Virus record (IMG/VR): IMGVR_UViG_3300045049_000079
Coordinates: 25,831-89,830 of that record
From: a virus
DNA length: 64,000 bases
Reading direction: 5' to 3' (one strand)
Shown here: positions 7,328 to 14,498 of the stretch, in pieces
Layout: the number at the start of each line of letters is the position of its first letter
Numbering within the stretch: the first letter of the stretch is position 1
The notes under the pieces: generated by a model
The model's database searches: none
The model's input: only the letters and a program-made list of their open reading frames with translations
What the model was told of the DNA's origin: nothing
Program-made: the position numbers and the translations under genes

Positions 7328-7612
7328 ATGCGGCCAATCAAAACAAAATACTACCAAGGGAAGCGTTATCACGATCCTGTGCAAGTGAATAGTGCAAGTG
7401 ATGCTAATTGGGCTGTTGCTAAGTGTGTAGCTCACATGCAAATCAACCATTACGAAGCATCTAGTGCTGAAGTGTATGACGACGAAACAGGAGAGCTACA
7501 CGCGATTGTGACACGAAGCGTTAACGGGCAGATTCGCATTGATTACCGTCGTGACCCTGTTAAATTTGAAACACGCCTAGCCATTGGCGCATTGTTTGGA
7601 AAGGGTAAATGA
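7328..7612 (+). CDS. hypothetical protein, 94 aa
   Basis: The ATG at 7328 is just after the previous stop; an earlier in-frame start would lie inside that gene. The order is helix (ANWAVAKCVAHMQINHYEA), beta hairpin (AEVYDDETGELHAIVTRSVNG), basic stretch (RIDYRRDP). This fits a small alpha/beta protein of unknown role. Confidence 0.65.
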   Translation: MRPIKTKYYQGKRYHDPVQVNSASDANWAVAKCVAHMQINHYEASSAEVYDDETGELHAIVTRSVNGQIRIDYRRDPVKFETRLAIGALFGKGK

Positions 7613-7614
7613 GA

Positions 7615-7779
7615 ATGAATAATTTTCAAACTGTTTGGCTTGAAATTGCCGACCATATCAAAGATGAGTTTGTCCGCAAGTTCGGATATAGCAAATGGTA
7701 TAAAATGTTTGATGAGGCTAAAGACGAAGAAACTGGATTGGACCTATATAAGCGCGCTGTCTCGGAGCTTGCAAAATGA
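7615..7779 (+). CDS. hypothetical small protein, 54 aa
   Basis: A short ORF that begins 2 bases after the previous stop and overlaps the next start (ATGA). Contains FQTVWLEIADHIKDEF and GYSKWYKMFDEAKDEE, an acidic helical protein with several Trp/Tyr. No family. Support comes from coupling on both sides. Confidence 0.6.
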   Translation: MNNFQTVWLEIADHIKDEFVRKFGYSKWYKMFDEAKDEETGLDLYKRAVSELAK

Positions 7780-7961
7780 ACAAACAACAAGCCCACGAGC
7801 TAAAGCTTAAGATTGCCATATTCGCCGAACTCACAGCCATTCTCCATTGGGCACAAGGGGCTGGGCAGGCAGAGCTTGAGAGCGCACTTGCGCAGAGGGA
7901 TCGGGCGAGGGATGATGTTTACAGCTATATAGACTCGCTCGTCTGCAACAGCACAGAATGA
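7776..7961 (+). CDS. hypothetical small helical protein, 61 aa
   Basis: ATGA overlap with the preceding stop. One long helix (QQAHELKLKIAIFAELTAIL) and a second acidic/basic helix. It is the last gene before the leftward endonuclease cassette, whose stop lies 6 bases downstream, so the two units converge tail to tail. Confidence 0.6.
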   Translation: MNKQQAHELKLKIAIFAELTAILHWAQGAGQAELESALAQRDRARDDVYSYIDSLVCNSTE

Positions 7962-7967
7962 AATGAT

Positions 7968-8921
7968 TCAGATTGTAAATTCGGCCGCCATATGCATAAT
8001 GTTTGAAAATTCCCGGATGTGCGCGGCCTCTCTTTTGAAGCCATTTATTTCTGTGTTAATTATTGGTATTTCATTTAAAACTTTCTTTTCAAGTAAGTAT
8101 GCCGCCTCCCCTGACATTTCAAAGAGGTAAGTTTCTTTAATCTTATACCCGGATTCTGAAAGGTATTGTTTGTGTCGTTTAACCCGTTCACCAAAATCTT
8201 TCGTTATTCCAAACCCTACAAACGAATTATGTTCACTTTCGCACACCAATACGTAAAATACTGCGGGTTTAGATCGGTCAAAACCAGACTCGGCGCAACT
8301 TGGACAACCTATGTCAAGTCTAAGGAAGTTAGATTTCATCGGAAACCAGTTTCCATGATCCACACAGTTCATCTTTAATCGCTCGTTGTCTTCGCAAACA
8401 CCTTCACATTTCCACTTTTTGTTCCTCGCATGCTTGTTGGCTTTATATATGAGCTGTTCTTCAGTTAACGCTCGGTATCCACCTAAACATCGACAAGGGG
8501 TGTTGCCTCGCATTAGTGAATTGTAGTTTACCTTAAATACACACCCACCTATCCCGGCCCTGCTGTATTCATCAACTTCGCAAAGCTTGCATTTTACTTT
8601 CCATTCAAGTTTATGCTCTCTACAGAAAATATATTTATCGCCATAAATTCCATTCTCCAATATCTTATTAATCGATACTTCTAGATTATCGGAGCTTTTT
8701 TCTCGGAAACATTCAGGACATCTGCGACCTACTCTAACGTTAGTTAAAGTAGTTGTATTCCATGTGTGCCCAGCTTTACAAATAAAACTCAACTTTGTCT
8801 CAGATGTCAAATTCGTAAACGGCCCTATAAAAGTGTGCCCTTCTAACTCGCATAACTCTTTTATGAATCTCAAATACTCTGGTTGCCGCGCGGCAACTGG
8901 TCTTCCTTTGAGGGTCGTCAT
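7968..8921 (-). CDS. putative homing endonuclease: zinc-ribbon repeats plus GIY-YIG/T5orf172-like nuclease, 317 aa
   Basis: A leftward gene against the early operon. It contains at least three Cys/His clusters: FICKAGHTW...CPECF, VKCKLCEV, and MNCVDHGNWFP...CPSCAESGFD. These match the treble-clef/DUF723-like units seen in the other endonucleases of this genome. The C-terminal domain begins FDRSKPAVFYVLVC, with GFGITKDFGERVKRHKQYL as the YIG-plus-Arg part of a GIY-YIG nuclease. The start overlaps the upstream FDY gene by 4 bases. It would bind a specific site through the ribbons and cut nearby, as known homing endonucleases do. The family is fairly clear; cutting activity is inferred. Confidence 0.7.
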   Translation of the reverse strand: MTTLKGRPVAARQPEYLRFIKELCELEGHTFIGPFTNLTSETKLSFICKAGHTWNTTTLTNVRVGRRCPECFREKSSDNLEVSINKILENGIYGDKYIFCREHKLEWKVKCKLCEVDEYSRAGIGGCVFKVNYNSLMRGNTPCRCLGGYRALTEEQLIYKANKHARNKKWKCEGVCEDNERLKMNCVDHGNWFPMKSNFLRLDIGCPSCAESGFDRSKPAVFYVLVCESEHNSFVGFGITKDFGERVKRHKQYLSESGYKIKETYLFEMSGEAAYLLEKKVLNEIPIINTEINGFKREAAHIREFSNIMHMAAEFTI

Positions 8922-9124
8922 ACACCGTACTCCTCGGCGTATTCTTTCATCAACTTAAAAATCTTAGACAACTTTTTAGACTGTACGAGCTTCGCGACCA
9001 TTGCGGAGTCTTCTTTCTTGGTGTAGTATGTAATCAGTTTGTGATAGCTCTGATCTTGTACAGTGTTAAAACGAACGGCAATAGCGTCAACAGACGCGGA
9101 TTGATAGTCAAACGAGCGTGACAT
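8918..9124 (-). CDS. small FDY-motif protein, 68 aa
   Basis: First gene of the leftward cassette, directly behind a perfect promoter. It begins MSRSFDYQSASVDAIAVRF. The protein at 13450-13647 starts with a matching FDYRNATVSEIVEKF, so the two are paralogues with a conserved head and a diverged basic helical tail (YTKKEDSAMVAKLVQSKKLS). The gene overlaps the endonuclease start by 4 bases, so they are co-translated. Helical DNA-binding or regulatory function is inference. Confidence 0.7.
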   Translation of the reverse strand: MSRSFDYQSASVDAIAVRFNTVQDQSYHKLITYYTKKEDSAMVAKLVQSKKLSKIFKLMKEYAEEYGV

Positions 9125-9192
9125 TGTGTTTCCTTTAGGTTGGGAGTTGAAACAGACTTACGAACGTAACATTGCATTACGCTAATAACAAT

Positions 9193-9221
9193 ATTATATA
9201 CCTAGGACGGTGTATTGTCAA
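9193..9221 (-). promoter_or_regulatory. perfect-consensus leftward sigma-70 promoter
   Basis: Reading leftward: TTGACA, exactly 17 bases, TATAAT. It drives the FDY gene plus endonuclease cassette and points against the early operon. Confidence 0.9.
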
Positions 9222-9251
9222 ATATCAACAGATATGCATAGTAAATATCTC

Positions 9252-9280
9252 TTGTAAACCCGCCCTCGCTGTGCTACATT
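9252..9280 (+). promoter_or_regulatory. sigma-70 promoter
   Basis: TTGTAA, a 17-base spacer, then TACATT. It restarts rightward transcription after the leftward cassette. Confidence 0.65.
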
Positions 9281-9320
9281 GAACACATGGGCTAACACAA
9301 CACACACAACGGAGGAAAAC

Positions 9321-9473
9321 ATGAGCAAGCTTAAAGCATTCATTGCACATATGTTTGAAAGCAAATGGATTTATAACGAGGACGCCTCTGTGCGAGTACA
9401 CAAGGAGACGGGGAAGACGGAATATAGACATTGTGATGGATTTGGCGGCTGGTGGGCAGATGAACCGTTTTAA
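9321..9473 (+). CDS. hypothetical small protein, 50 aa
   Basis: CGGAGG lies 6 bases before the ATG at 9321. The sequence (SKLKAFIAHMFESKWIYNED, then HKETGKTEYRHCDGFGGWW) resembles a short beta-hairpin-rich phage protein. An upstream in-frame start is disfavoured because it would overlap the promoter at 9252-9280. Confidence 0.65.
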   Translation: MSKLKAFIAHMFESKWIYNEDASVRVHKETGKTEYRHCDGFGGWWADEPF

Positions 9474-9482
9474 GAGAATGTC

Positions 9483-9743
9483 ATGCAATTAAACTGGAAA
9501 TCCCCAGCAACACGAAAGCGCATGCAAGAGGCAATCTTCACACTGACGAATCCTCATTTTCCTGATATCAAGTTGATTGACGAGTGGGAAGACACTTCTG
9601 AAGGAGCTTTGCAAGATTTCTGTGCGGAGTATTCTTTCATTCCTTGGTGGACAGGCATTGGTATTATCGAGGCTGCATATTTGCTTGTTGAGACAGCTTT
9701 TGAGAATGGGAATATTGATTCTGACGGAAACGTTAAACTGTAA
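9483..9743 (+). CDS. hypothetical protein, 86 aa
   Basis: Starts 9 bases after the previous stop with AGAGAATGTC upstream. Helical, acidic, Trp-rich (EWEDTSEGALQDFCAEYSFI, then PWWTGIGIIEAAYLLVETAF). No known family. It is in the operon 9321-10396. Confidence 0.65.
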   Translation: MQLNWKSPATRKRMQEAIFTLTNPHFPDIKLIDEWEDTSEGALQDFCAEYSFIPWWTGIGIIEAAYLLVETAFENGNIDSDGNVKL

Positions 9744-9763
9744 TAACAACTAAGGAGTTTCAA

Positions 9764-10396
9764 ATGGCATACCCTGAAAATGATAGTCAGTTTGAAGAAG
9801 CAAAGATTTCCAGTGTTAAGAAATATGAATCCTCGTGGTGCATTGAACGTGATGATGGCTGGAGCTTTTCTGTTGACAGCAATTCTCCTGTTGTGCCGGA
9901 AGTCGGTATGACTGCACGATTCTACGGCAAGGGTATTGGTTATGTTGTGCGCGGGTTGTATCTGGACGGAAAGAAAGTGTTCTATAGATCGGAAGAAGAA
10001 CAAGAGAAGCACTTCGAGCTTGAAACATATGGTAAAGACGCACAAGAATGGCTCAATCGTTGGGATGAAGGGCGTTCTGTTTGGTCTGTCTCGATGGGAG
10101 GATTTGGGCCAGGGTACGAACAAGCTATTCAGATTGCAGCCGTAGAGGTTGTACGATTCCTGCTGGAAAAAGCGTACGATGCTTCATTGTGGAGCAATGC
10201 GGAAGTGTGGAAGGGTGTAAGCAAAGAGATTGAAACGGAGATGTTTAATCGCCTTGACAAGCTTGGTTTGTCCGGGGCGCAGTACGGTGCTTCTGTGAAT
10301 CTTGCAACCGTAATTTATCGTCAAGGGCCAGCTTACGTAAAGAGTGCACCAAGTGACAGACAGATTCAAGTTAGTAAGAATTTTCCAAGCTTGTGA
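9764..10396 (+). CDS. conserved-type phage protein, 210 aa
   Basis: AAGGAG lies 8 bases before the ATG. Residues about 20-75 form a beta barrel-like part (SWCIERDDGWSFSVDSNS...GMTARFYGKGIGYVVRGLYLDGK). Next comes a linker and a block around RSVWSVSMGGFGPGYEQAIQI, a motif I recall from a protein found in many siphophage early regions. The rest is helical. It is the largest early gene in this block; no function is known to me. Confidence 0.75.
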   Translation: MAYPENDSQFEEAKISSVKKYESSWCIERDDGWSFSVDSNSPVVPEVGMTARFYGKGIGYVVRGLYLDGKKVFYRSEEEQEKHFELETYGKDAQEWLNRWDEGRSVWSVSMGGFGPGYEQAIQIAAVEVVRFLLEKAYDASLWSNAEVWKGVSKEIETEMFNRLDKLGLSGAQYGASVNLATVIYRQGPAYVKSAPSDRQIQVSKNFPSL

Positions 10397-10406
10397 TAAA
10401 ATCCCC

Positions 10407-10435
10407 TTGACAACCGCTCGTAATCGTCCTATCCT
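10407..10435 (+). promoter_or_regulatory. sigma-70 promoter
   Basis: TTGACA, a 17-base spacer, then TATCCT, 48 bases before the next ATG. Confidence 0.7.
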
Positions 10436-10483
10436 GTAATAGCTCGCTAACAATCTTATGAATCTTACTTGGAGGAGTGCATC

Positions 10484-10621
10484 ATGCAAACCACAAAGCC
10501 AGCTAAGGAAATTGTAAGGCAATATATGCAGCAGCGTATTACGGAGCGTAGTGCTCCTCCGGGATTGGAAGCGATTAGGACGATGTTAGGGTGGAAATTA
10601 ATAGAGGCTGGGAGGAAATAA
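10484..10621 (+). CDS. hypothetical small basic protein, 45 aa
   Basis: A short ORF with GGAGGAG 8 bases before the ATG and a promoter just upstream. Reads MQTTKPAKEIVRQYMQQRIT and ends LGWKLIEAGRK. Basic and helical. It is first in a run of seven tightly packed small genes to 12078. Confidence 0.6.
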   Translation: MQTTKPAKEIVRQYMQQRITERSAPPGLEAIRTMLGWKLIEAGRK

Positions 10622-10622
10622 T

Positions 10623-10805
10623 ATGGAACGTGACAAGAACGGATATGCAGTGCTGACAGTAGCACGTAAGAAATACTACATCACACCTTATCAGGGATAT
10701 TATGCTGTGCGCGACGTTACAGGCGCTATTGTGCGGATTGACGGCAATCAGCAACTTATCTTCGAGAGTGAAGATGCAGCTATCAACTATTTGAGGCAAC
10801 CATGA
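10623..10805 (+). CDS. hypothetical small protein, 60 aa
   Basis: Begins one base after the previous stop with GGGAGG upstream. A compact beta domain (GYAVLTVARKKYYITPYQGY, then YAVRDVTGAIVRIDG) ending in a helix, which fits a small regulator or structural cap. Overlaps the next start by 4 bases. Unassigned. Confidence 0.65.
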   Translation: MERDKNGYAVLTVARKKYYITPYQGYYAVRDVTGAIVRIDGNQQLIFESEDAAINYLRQP

Positions 10806-11011
10806 GCCGCAACAAACAACAAGGGAAATATGCCGGGAAGCTTGGCAGGAAGCATTATAGGACGCGCTTAGAAGATGCCAAAGTGTCTATTGTGGATTGT
10901 TATTATGAGGAGTGGGCAAGGGATCATAGGGCGCCTAGCAAGGCTGCTAGAGACTTCTTTGGAGGTGGGGATATTGGAATCTTTCGATTGATGCGGATGA
11001 GGGTGTTATAA
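10802..11011 (+). CDS. hypothetical basic protein, 69 aa
   Basis: Overlaps its neighbours at both ends (ATGA, then TAATG). Very basic N-terminus (SRNKQQGKYAGKLGRKHYRTR), then DFFGGGDIGIFRLMRMRVL. Nucleic-acid contact is plausible from charge alone. No family. Confidence 0.6.
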   Translation: MSRNKQQGKYAGKLGRKHYRTRLEDAKVSIVDCYYEEWARDHRAPSKAARDFFGGGDIGIFRLMRMRVL

Positions 11012-11190
11012 TGGACTACAGAGCATTGCTTAAGAAGTACATGCTGTTCTTGCTGTATCGTGAAGGTAGCTGTTTTGTTGATGAAGATGGGCCGGAAGAG
11101 TTGTACGGAGAAGCTAAGCATATGAGTAAGGATGAGAAGCAAGAACTTGCAAGGATTTCTGATGAAGTGTTTGATGAGGATACTTTATGA
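11011..11190 (+). CDS. hypothetical small acidic protein, 59 aa
   Basis: A short ORF whose ATG shares a base with the upstream TAA and whose stop overlaps the next ATG. Sequence: MDYRALLKKYMLFLLYREGS, then an acidic helical tail with EDGPEELYGEAKHMSKDEKQ. Coupling and length fit the neighbouring genes. Confidence 0.55.
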   Translation: MDYRALLKKYMLFLLYREGSCFVDEDGPEELYGEAKHMSKDEKQELARISDEVFDEDTL

Positions 11191-11393
11191 CACGCCTATA
11201 TTATTTTGAAATCAGGGATAAGTACATCGGAGAAGGAAATATCGATGTTCCTGTTAGTTATCACTCTTTGTGCAACGCTAGGTTTTTCATGTCCGAAGAT
11301 TCTGCACAGTTTTGGTGTGATACGTATTGCAAAGACTTTCCAGACGCTGTATTGTGCTCTTTTGAGGCTACAAATTGGCGGAGGGAGGAATGA
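11187..11393 (+). CDS. hypothetical protein, 68 aa
   Basis: ATGA overlap at the start and an ATGA overlap with the next gene. Alternating beta/helix with four Cys (C29, C44, C48, C57) and a WCDTYCKDFPDAVLC segment. This could hold a metal site or disulfides, but spacing does not match a classic finger. Function unknown. Confidence 0.65.
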   Translation: MTRLYYFEIRDKYIGEGNIDVPVSYHSLCNARFFMSEDSAQFWCDTYCKDFPDAVLCSFEATNWRREE

Positions 11394-11818
11394 TGATAGA
11401 GTACGAACCTAGAACAATTGGCAACTTATACGCCATCTCTGTCAACGGAACAATTCTAGCCCACAAGAACGGCGAGCCTCGTACATACAAAAGCCACAAG
11501 AAGGCTTTTAAAGCCTCTCAGAGCCTTGGAAATGGTGCGCATGTGGTTTCTGTCATGCTAACTGTTCCGGAGGCTTTACAGCCTGTTAAAATCGATTCTA
11601 GCACGGTTGCAGAAGTGTTGAGGGAGATTGCTAACCAATATGACACGGGACATCCTAGAATTGCTATCTGTGACTTGCGTTCAGATGTGTATGTTCGTAC
11701 GCTTCGTCATACTCCGCTTGGTGAGAAACCAGTGATCGAGAAAGGAGATAGGGATATGGTGTATGAGTTGCACTTGAAATGGTATTGCGATGTTGCTACT
11801 GTGAGGGACAAGGAATGA
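11390..11818 (+). CDS. hypothetical protein, 142 aa
   Basis: GGGAGG precedes two adjacent ATG codons (11390 and 11393); the second has better spacing. Residues 1-65 are beta-rich (TIGNLYAISVNGTILAHKNG); the middle has a helix (STVAEVLREIANQYDTGH) and the end another sheet. A small alpha/beta domain with no recognised motif. Confidence 0.65.
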   Translation: MMIEYEPRTIGNLYAISVNGTILAHKNGEPRTYKSHKKAFKASQSLGNGAHVVSVMLTVPEALQPVKIDSSTVAEVLREIANQYDTGHPRIAICDLRSDVYVRTLRHTPLGEKPVIEKGDRDMVYELHLKWYCDVATVRDKE

Positions 11819-12078
11819 TTACAGAAAACCAAGTATGCGTGTTGCGTGACATGCTGCACGAAGCTAACACAGACTGGCTCATGTCCCATCTGTCCATCGA
11901 GAAAATGGGGAATAGGCATTTTGTTATTGTTGTGGAAGGGGCGAGTGAGCAGGATGTGGAGGAGTTGTTTTGGGATGCGCAAGCCGCATTAGAACTTACT
12001 GACGAGGACTTGAGCAAGCCTCACACTTGCGGACTGTCGGGTAAATATTATGGAGTTTGCCCATTGTGCAAGGATTGA
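11815..12078 (+). CDS. hypothetical protein with C-terminal Cys/His cluster, 87 aa
   Basis: Starts at an ATGA overlap with AAGGA upstream. The final 21 residues hold HTCGLSGKYYGVCPLCKD, with His and three Cys spaced as a possible zinc knuckle (H-x-C...C-x-x-C). The body is helical and acidic. Last rightward gene before the second leftward cassette. Zinc binding is inferred from spacing only. Confidence 0.6.
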   Translation: MITENQVCVLRDMLHEANTDWLMSHLSIEKMGNRHFVIVVEGASEQDVEELFWDAQAALELTDEDLSKPHTCGLSGKYYGVCPLCKD

Positions 12079-12148
12079 CAGCAGCCGTCCTTCAGGACAA
12101 TTCCCGACAAGGGTGCACAAGCGTCTTTTGTTGTGTGTGGCTTGCGCG

Positions 12149-12817
12149 TTATGCCGTTGCTGGTTCTATGACCATCTCAACTACTCGGATAGGCTCGATA
12201 TTCAATTTAGACTTATGGCCCACTGTGTCGCGCTTATTCCATAGTGGTTGATGCTCAAGAATCATCTGCGCTTCGTAGAATAAGACATCTGGACCGGAAT
12301 CGAAAATGTGAAACTCCATACGGCTAATTTCTGCGATGTCTTTATCCTTAATATGGCTGCTCCACCGAGTAAAGAAGTTATTTGTTTTACCGATATACAG
12401 CACTTCGCCATCACAATCAAAGAAGAAATAACAAACGTAAAGAGCATCCCTCAATGCCCCTTGCACATCTGGCGGAGTTACTAAGTGCTTCAACGGTTCA
12501 GGTTTAATTGACTCTTTTCTGTACCTTGAAGAGATGATTAGTTTCTGATACTGATCTTCAGCACTCTCTAGCTCTGCGTACGCTTTTAACATATCGCGTT
12601 CTGACATCTTCTCCACTACATCGCACCCTAGTTGCTCGTCTAGCGATAGCGAACTTTCATATTCCCTTCTGTCGTACTCTATCCACTTGTCCTCATAAGA
12701 CGGTGCGCGATGATACGCAGCATAAGCCGCAATAATATTCTCGTCCGGTAATTCCCACGCTTGATTGTCGTATAGAATTCTAGCCAGAAAAATCCTCTTC
12801 TGATGTATCGTACTCAT
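12149..12817 (-). CDS. GIY-YIG family endonuclease, 222 aa
   Basis: Catalytic domain at residues about 126-195: LYVCYFFFDCDGEVLYIGKT (VCY in place of GIY, then YIG at 141-143), Arg151 in TRWSSHI, and Glu182 in FYEAQMILEHQPLWNK. This is the UvrC-like arrangement with the tyrosines, arginine and metal-binding Glu all present. Residues 1-110 are helical and probably the DNA-binding part; no zinc ribbons here. The start overlaps the upstream HTH gene by 38 bases. A homing or group-intron-type nuclease is the best reading. Confidence 0.75.
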   Translation of the reverse strand: MSTIHQKRIFLARILYDNQAWELPDENIIAAYAAYHRAPSYEDKWIEYDRREYESSLSLDEQLGCDVVEKMSERDMLKAYAELESAEDQYQKLIISSRYRKESIKPEPLKHLVTPPDVQGALRDALYVCYFFFDCDGEVLYIGKTNNFFTRWSSHIKDKDIAEISRMEFHIFDSGPDVLFYEAQMILEHQPLWNKRDTVGHKSKLNIEPIRVVEMVIEPATA

Positions 12818-13388
12818 TCAATAAACTTTCTTCAATATTAGTAACAACTTCTTTATCTTGAACATCTAACAATTCTTGATTGTAGAGACTGCGCTTGACC
12901 ACTTCCCGACGGATCAACAGTTGGATCAATCCACACGCTTGCATGTATCGTTGTGCTTGCCTTTCACCGACACCGAGCGCATCACTGATGATCGCAGTAG
13001 ACAACTTGTCCAGCTTCGACAGTAGACGATACACAACAGTTGTAGACAACGGACGAGTGTTGCCATTCATGTCCAGGCGCACAACACCATGAAACACATC
13101 TTCAAACGTTGGTGGCAACGTGCATTCCTTCATACTCCACACAACACCGTCGAACAGTTGCACAAGGTCAGCATTGTCCAGCACAACAGGTTTACGCCCC
13201 TTGCTGCGCTCAGGTTCAGGCTTAATCTCATACGTCCACTCTGCATCCGGCTTCCACTTTGGAATCCGCTTCTTCAGCTTCGCGAGTAGTTGCGGCGTCA
13301 TCTCCGCACACTGCAACGGCTTACGCTCGCGCTGATCGTAGTAGGGAGGTTTGCACGCTTCCCACACTGATACGCCATACACTTCCAT
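12780..13388 (-). CDS. winged-helix DNA-binding protein, 202 aa
   Basis: The ATG at 13388 has AGGTG 6 bases upstream; an in-frame GTG lies three codons earlier. The C-terminal third carries LSTAIISDALGVGERQAQRY followed by MQACGLIQLL, a clear helix-turn-helix with an ERQAQRY recognition helix. The N-terminal half is basic with KGRKPVVLDNADLVQLFDG. It sits between the FDY protein and the GIY-YIG nuclease in one leftward operon. Regulator of the cassette or a replication-type protein are both possible. Confidence 0.65.
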   Translation of the reverse strand: MEVYGVSVWEACKPPYYDQRERKPLQCAEMTPQLLAKLKKRIPKWKPDAEWTYEIKPEPERSKGRKPVVLDNADLVQLFDGVVWSMKECTLPPTFEDVFHGVVRLDMNGNTRPLSTTVVYRLLSKLDKLSTAIISDALGVGERQAQRYMQACGLIQLLIRREVVKRSLYNQELLDVQDKEVVTNIEESLLNEYDTSEEDFSG

Positions 13389-13452
13389 TACCGACACCTA
13401 TTATAAGAAGAAACTATAAATCTTGCACAAAAGCAATTACCGACACCTATTA
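13387..13452. repeat. 17-bp direct repeat, 49 bp apart
   Basis: ATTACCGACACCTATTA occurs at 13387-13403 and exactly again at 13436-13452. On the leftward strand each copy supplies a TAATAGGTGTCGGTAAT leader: one overlaps the FDY gene stop, the other carries the HTH gene's ribosome site. A small tandem duplication of the translation leader, or an insertion footprint, would explain it. Confidence 0.8.
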
Positions 13453-13647
13453 ATACACAGAATCCAACTTGGCAGACAATTCAGCAAACTTGTACAAACG
13501 ATAAGCTTCCTCGATCTTGCTAGACATCTCTTTATCATCCTTCCAGTTCTTCCTGATAGCATAGATAAGTTGTTTGCTAGAACTCTTGAACTTTTCGACA
13601 ATCTCTGATACAGTGGCGTTACGGTAATCAAAATTCTTACGTGGCAT
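13450..13647 (-). CDS. small FDY-motif protein, 65 aa
   Basis: Paralogue of 8918-9124: both open with FDY, then two or three residues, A-[ST]-V and a helix ending in F. Here MPRKNFDYRNATVSEIVEKF is followed by basic and acidic helices. It is the first gene after the perfect promoter at 13680-13708 and upstream of the HTH and GIY-YIG genes. The recurrence of this protein next to two unrelated-architecture nucleases suggests a functional link. Confidence 0.7.
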   Translation of the reverse strand: MPRKNFDYRNATVSEIVEKFKSSSKQLIYAIRKNWKDDKEMSSKIEEAYRLYKFAELSAKLDSVY

Positions 13648-13679
13648 ACATTCCTCATAGTGTTGTGTTTAACTATGGA

Positions 13680-13708
13680 ATTATAGTATGAGAGATGTCC
13701 TGTGTCAA
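13680..13708 (-). promoter_or_regulatory. perfect-consensus leftward sigma-70 promoter
   Basis: Reading leftward: TTGACA, 17 bases, TATAAT. Same exact boxes and spacing as at 9193-9221. It drives the second cassette. The rest of 13648-13978 is AT-rich with a palindrome and a rightward promoter. Confidence 0.9.
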
Positions 13709-13878
13709 TTAATTTACCGACTTAAAATAGCATAACTAACCCTGCTAACGCGGTTAGACAAGCATAAGAATGCTGTAAGGTCTAGCACACAAACAACAAT
13801 AAACCAAAGAACAACAAAAATAAGCAATAACTAACTTATTTTAACAAAGTAAACAACCCCTCGCACAACAATCATAAG

Positions 13879-13900
13879 AATTGTACGCTTGCGTACAATT
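13879..13900. promoter_or_regulatory. perfect palindrome, possible operator
   Basis: AATTGTACGC-TT-GCGTACAATT: two 10-bp arms separated by 2 bases, centred 24 bases before the -35 box at 13914. The tight symmetry fits a dimeric repressor or activator site better than a terminator, as no T-run follows. Confidence 0.6.
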
Positions 13901-13913
13901 TGTAAGAATGTGC

Positions 13914-13942
13914 TTGACATGCCTAGAAGTAGCTCCTATACT
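13914..13942 (+). promoter_or_regulatory. sigma-70 promoter
   Basis: TTGACA, a 17-base spacer, then TATACT. Preceded by AATGTGC as at 6988. Confidence 0.8.
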
Positions 13943-13978
13943 CCTTACATCAACTCAACACACAACGGAGCAACGAAC

Positions 13979-14113
13979 ATGTACAACCAAGCATTCAACA
14001 CAGAAATCGAAGCTAACGAATTTGTTGCTTTCCTGCAAAAGCTTGGTAAGCATCCCCGTGTCATCAAAACTGTGACGAAGGTTATTGTAACGTTTGAAAC
14101 TCCAATCATTTAA
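13979..14113 (+). CDS. hypothetical small protein, 44 aa
   Basis: CGGAG lies 9 bases before the ATG at 13979; the ORF runs further upstream only across the promoter. Sequence MYNQAFNTEIEANEFVAFLQ then a beta tail VTKVIVTFETPII. First in the 13979-15148 operon. Confidence 0.6.
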   Translation: MYNQAFNTEIEANEFVAFLQKLGKHPRVIKTVTKVIVTFETPII

Positions 14114-14125
14114 CAGGAGATTGCC

Positions 14126-14308
14126 ATGCTACTCACTCAAATTCTTCTAATCGCCCTCTTCCTTTCCTTTGTAGCCCTCCTCTCATTCTGTGCTGTAGCT
14201 GTGCTGAAAGAGGCTTTCAAGGCTGAGAAAGCACATGAGAATAGCATTCTGTGGGAGGGGCAAAGCTGGGAGGCTAGGAAGCGTCGTTTTCAAGAGATGG
14301 GGATTTAA
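14126..14308 (+). CDS. one-helix membrane protein, 60 aa
   Basis: AGGAG lies 7 bases before the ATG. Residues 4-27 are a strong transmembrane helix (LTQILLIALFLSFVALLSFC), followed by a charged cytoplasmic-type tail (KEAFKAEKAHENS). No lipobox. One of several early membrane microproteins. Confidence 0.65.
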   Translation: MLLTQILLIALFLSFVALLSFCAVAVLKEAFKAEKAHENSILWEGQSWEARKRRFQEMGI

Positions 14309-14309
14309 C

Positions 14310-14489
14310 ATGATTCATAAATTTATCTTGATTCTAATTATAGGAAACACTAGCCACACTGCCGCAGTGACAACCCTAGGAGAATACGAAAGTGTCGAAT
14401 TGTGTCAAAGTGCTGCTAGTGCTGTAAAGAAATATCTTGATGAGAAAGTTTTTTGGGAATACAAATTCATCTGTGCTGCTAAGAATTAA
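14310..14489 (+). CDS. small secreted or membrane-anchored protein, 59 aa
   Basis: The ATG at 14310 follows the previous stop by 1 base. Hydrophobic N-terminus (HKFILILIIGNTSHTAAVTT) looks like a signal peptide or anchor. The mature part has two Cys (LCQSAAS...FICAAKN) that could pair in the periplasm. The motif pattern CxxAxxAVKKYLDEK...F.C recalls short exported phage proteins, but I cannot name one. Confidence 0.6.
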   Translation: MIHKFILILIIGNTSHTAAVTTLGEYESVELCQSAASAVKKYLDEKVFWEYKFICAAKN

Positions 14490-14498
14490 GGAAATTGA

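Noticed and set aside
12050-12251. Two overlapping 64-codon rightward frames before the second cassette
   Set aside because: Opposite the GIY-YIG gene's end; no ribosome site; low-quality composition.
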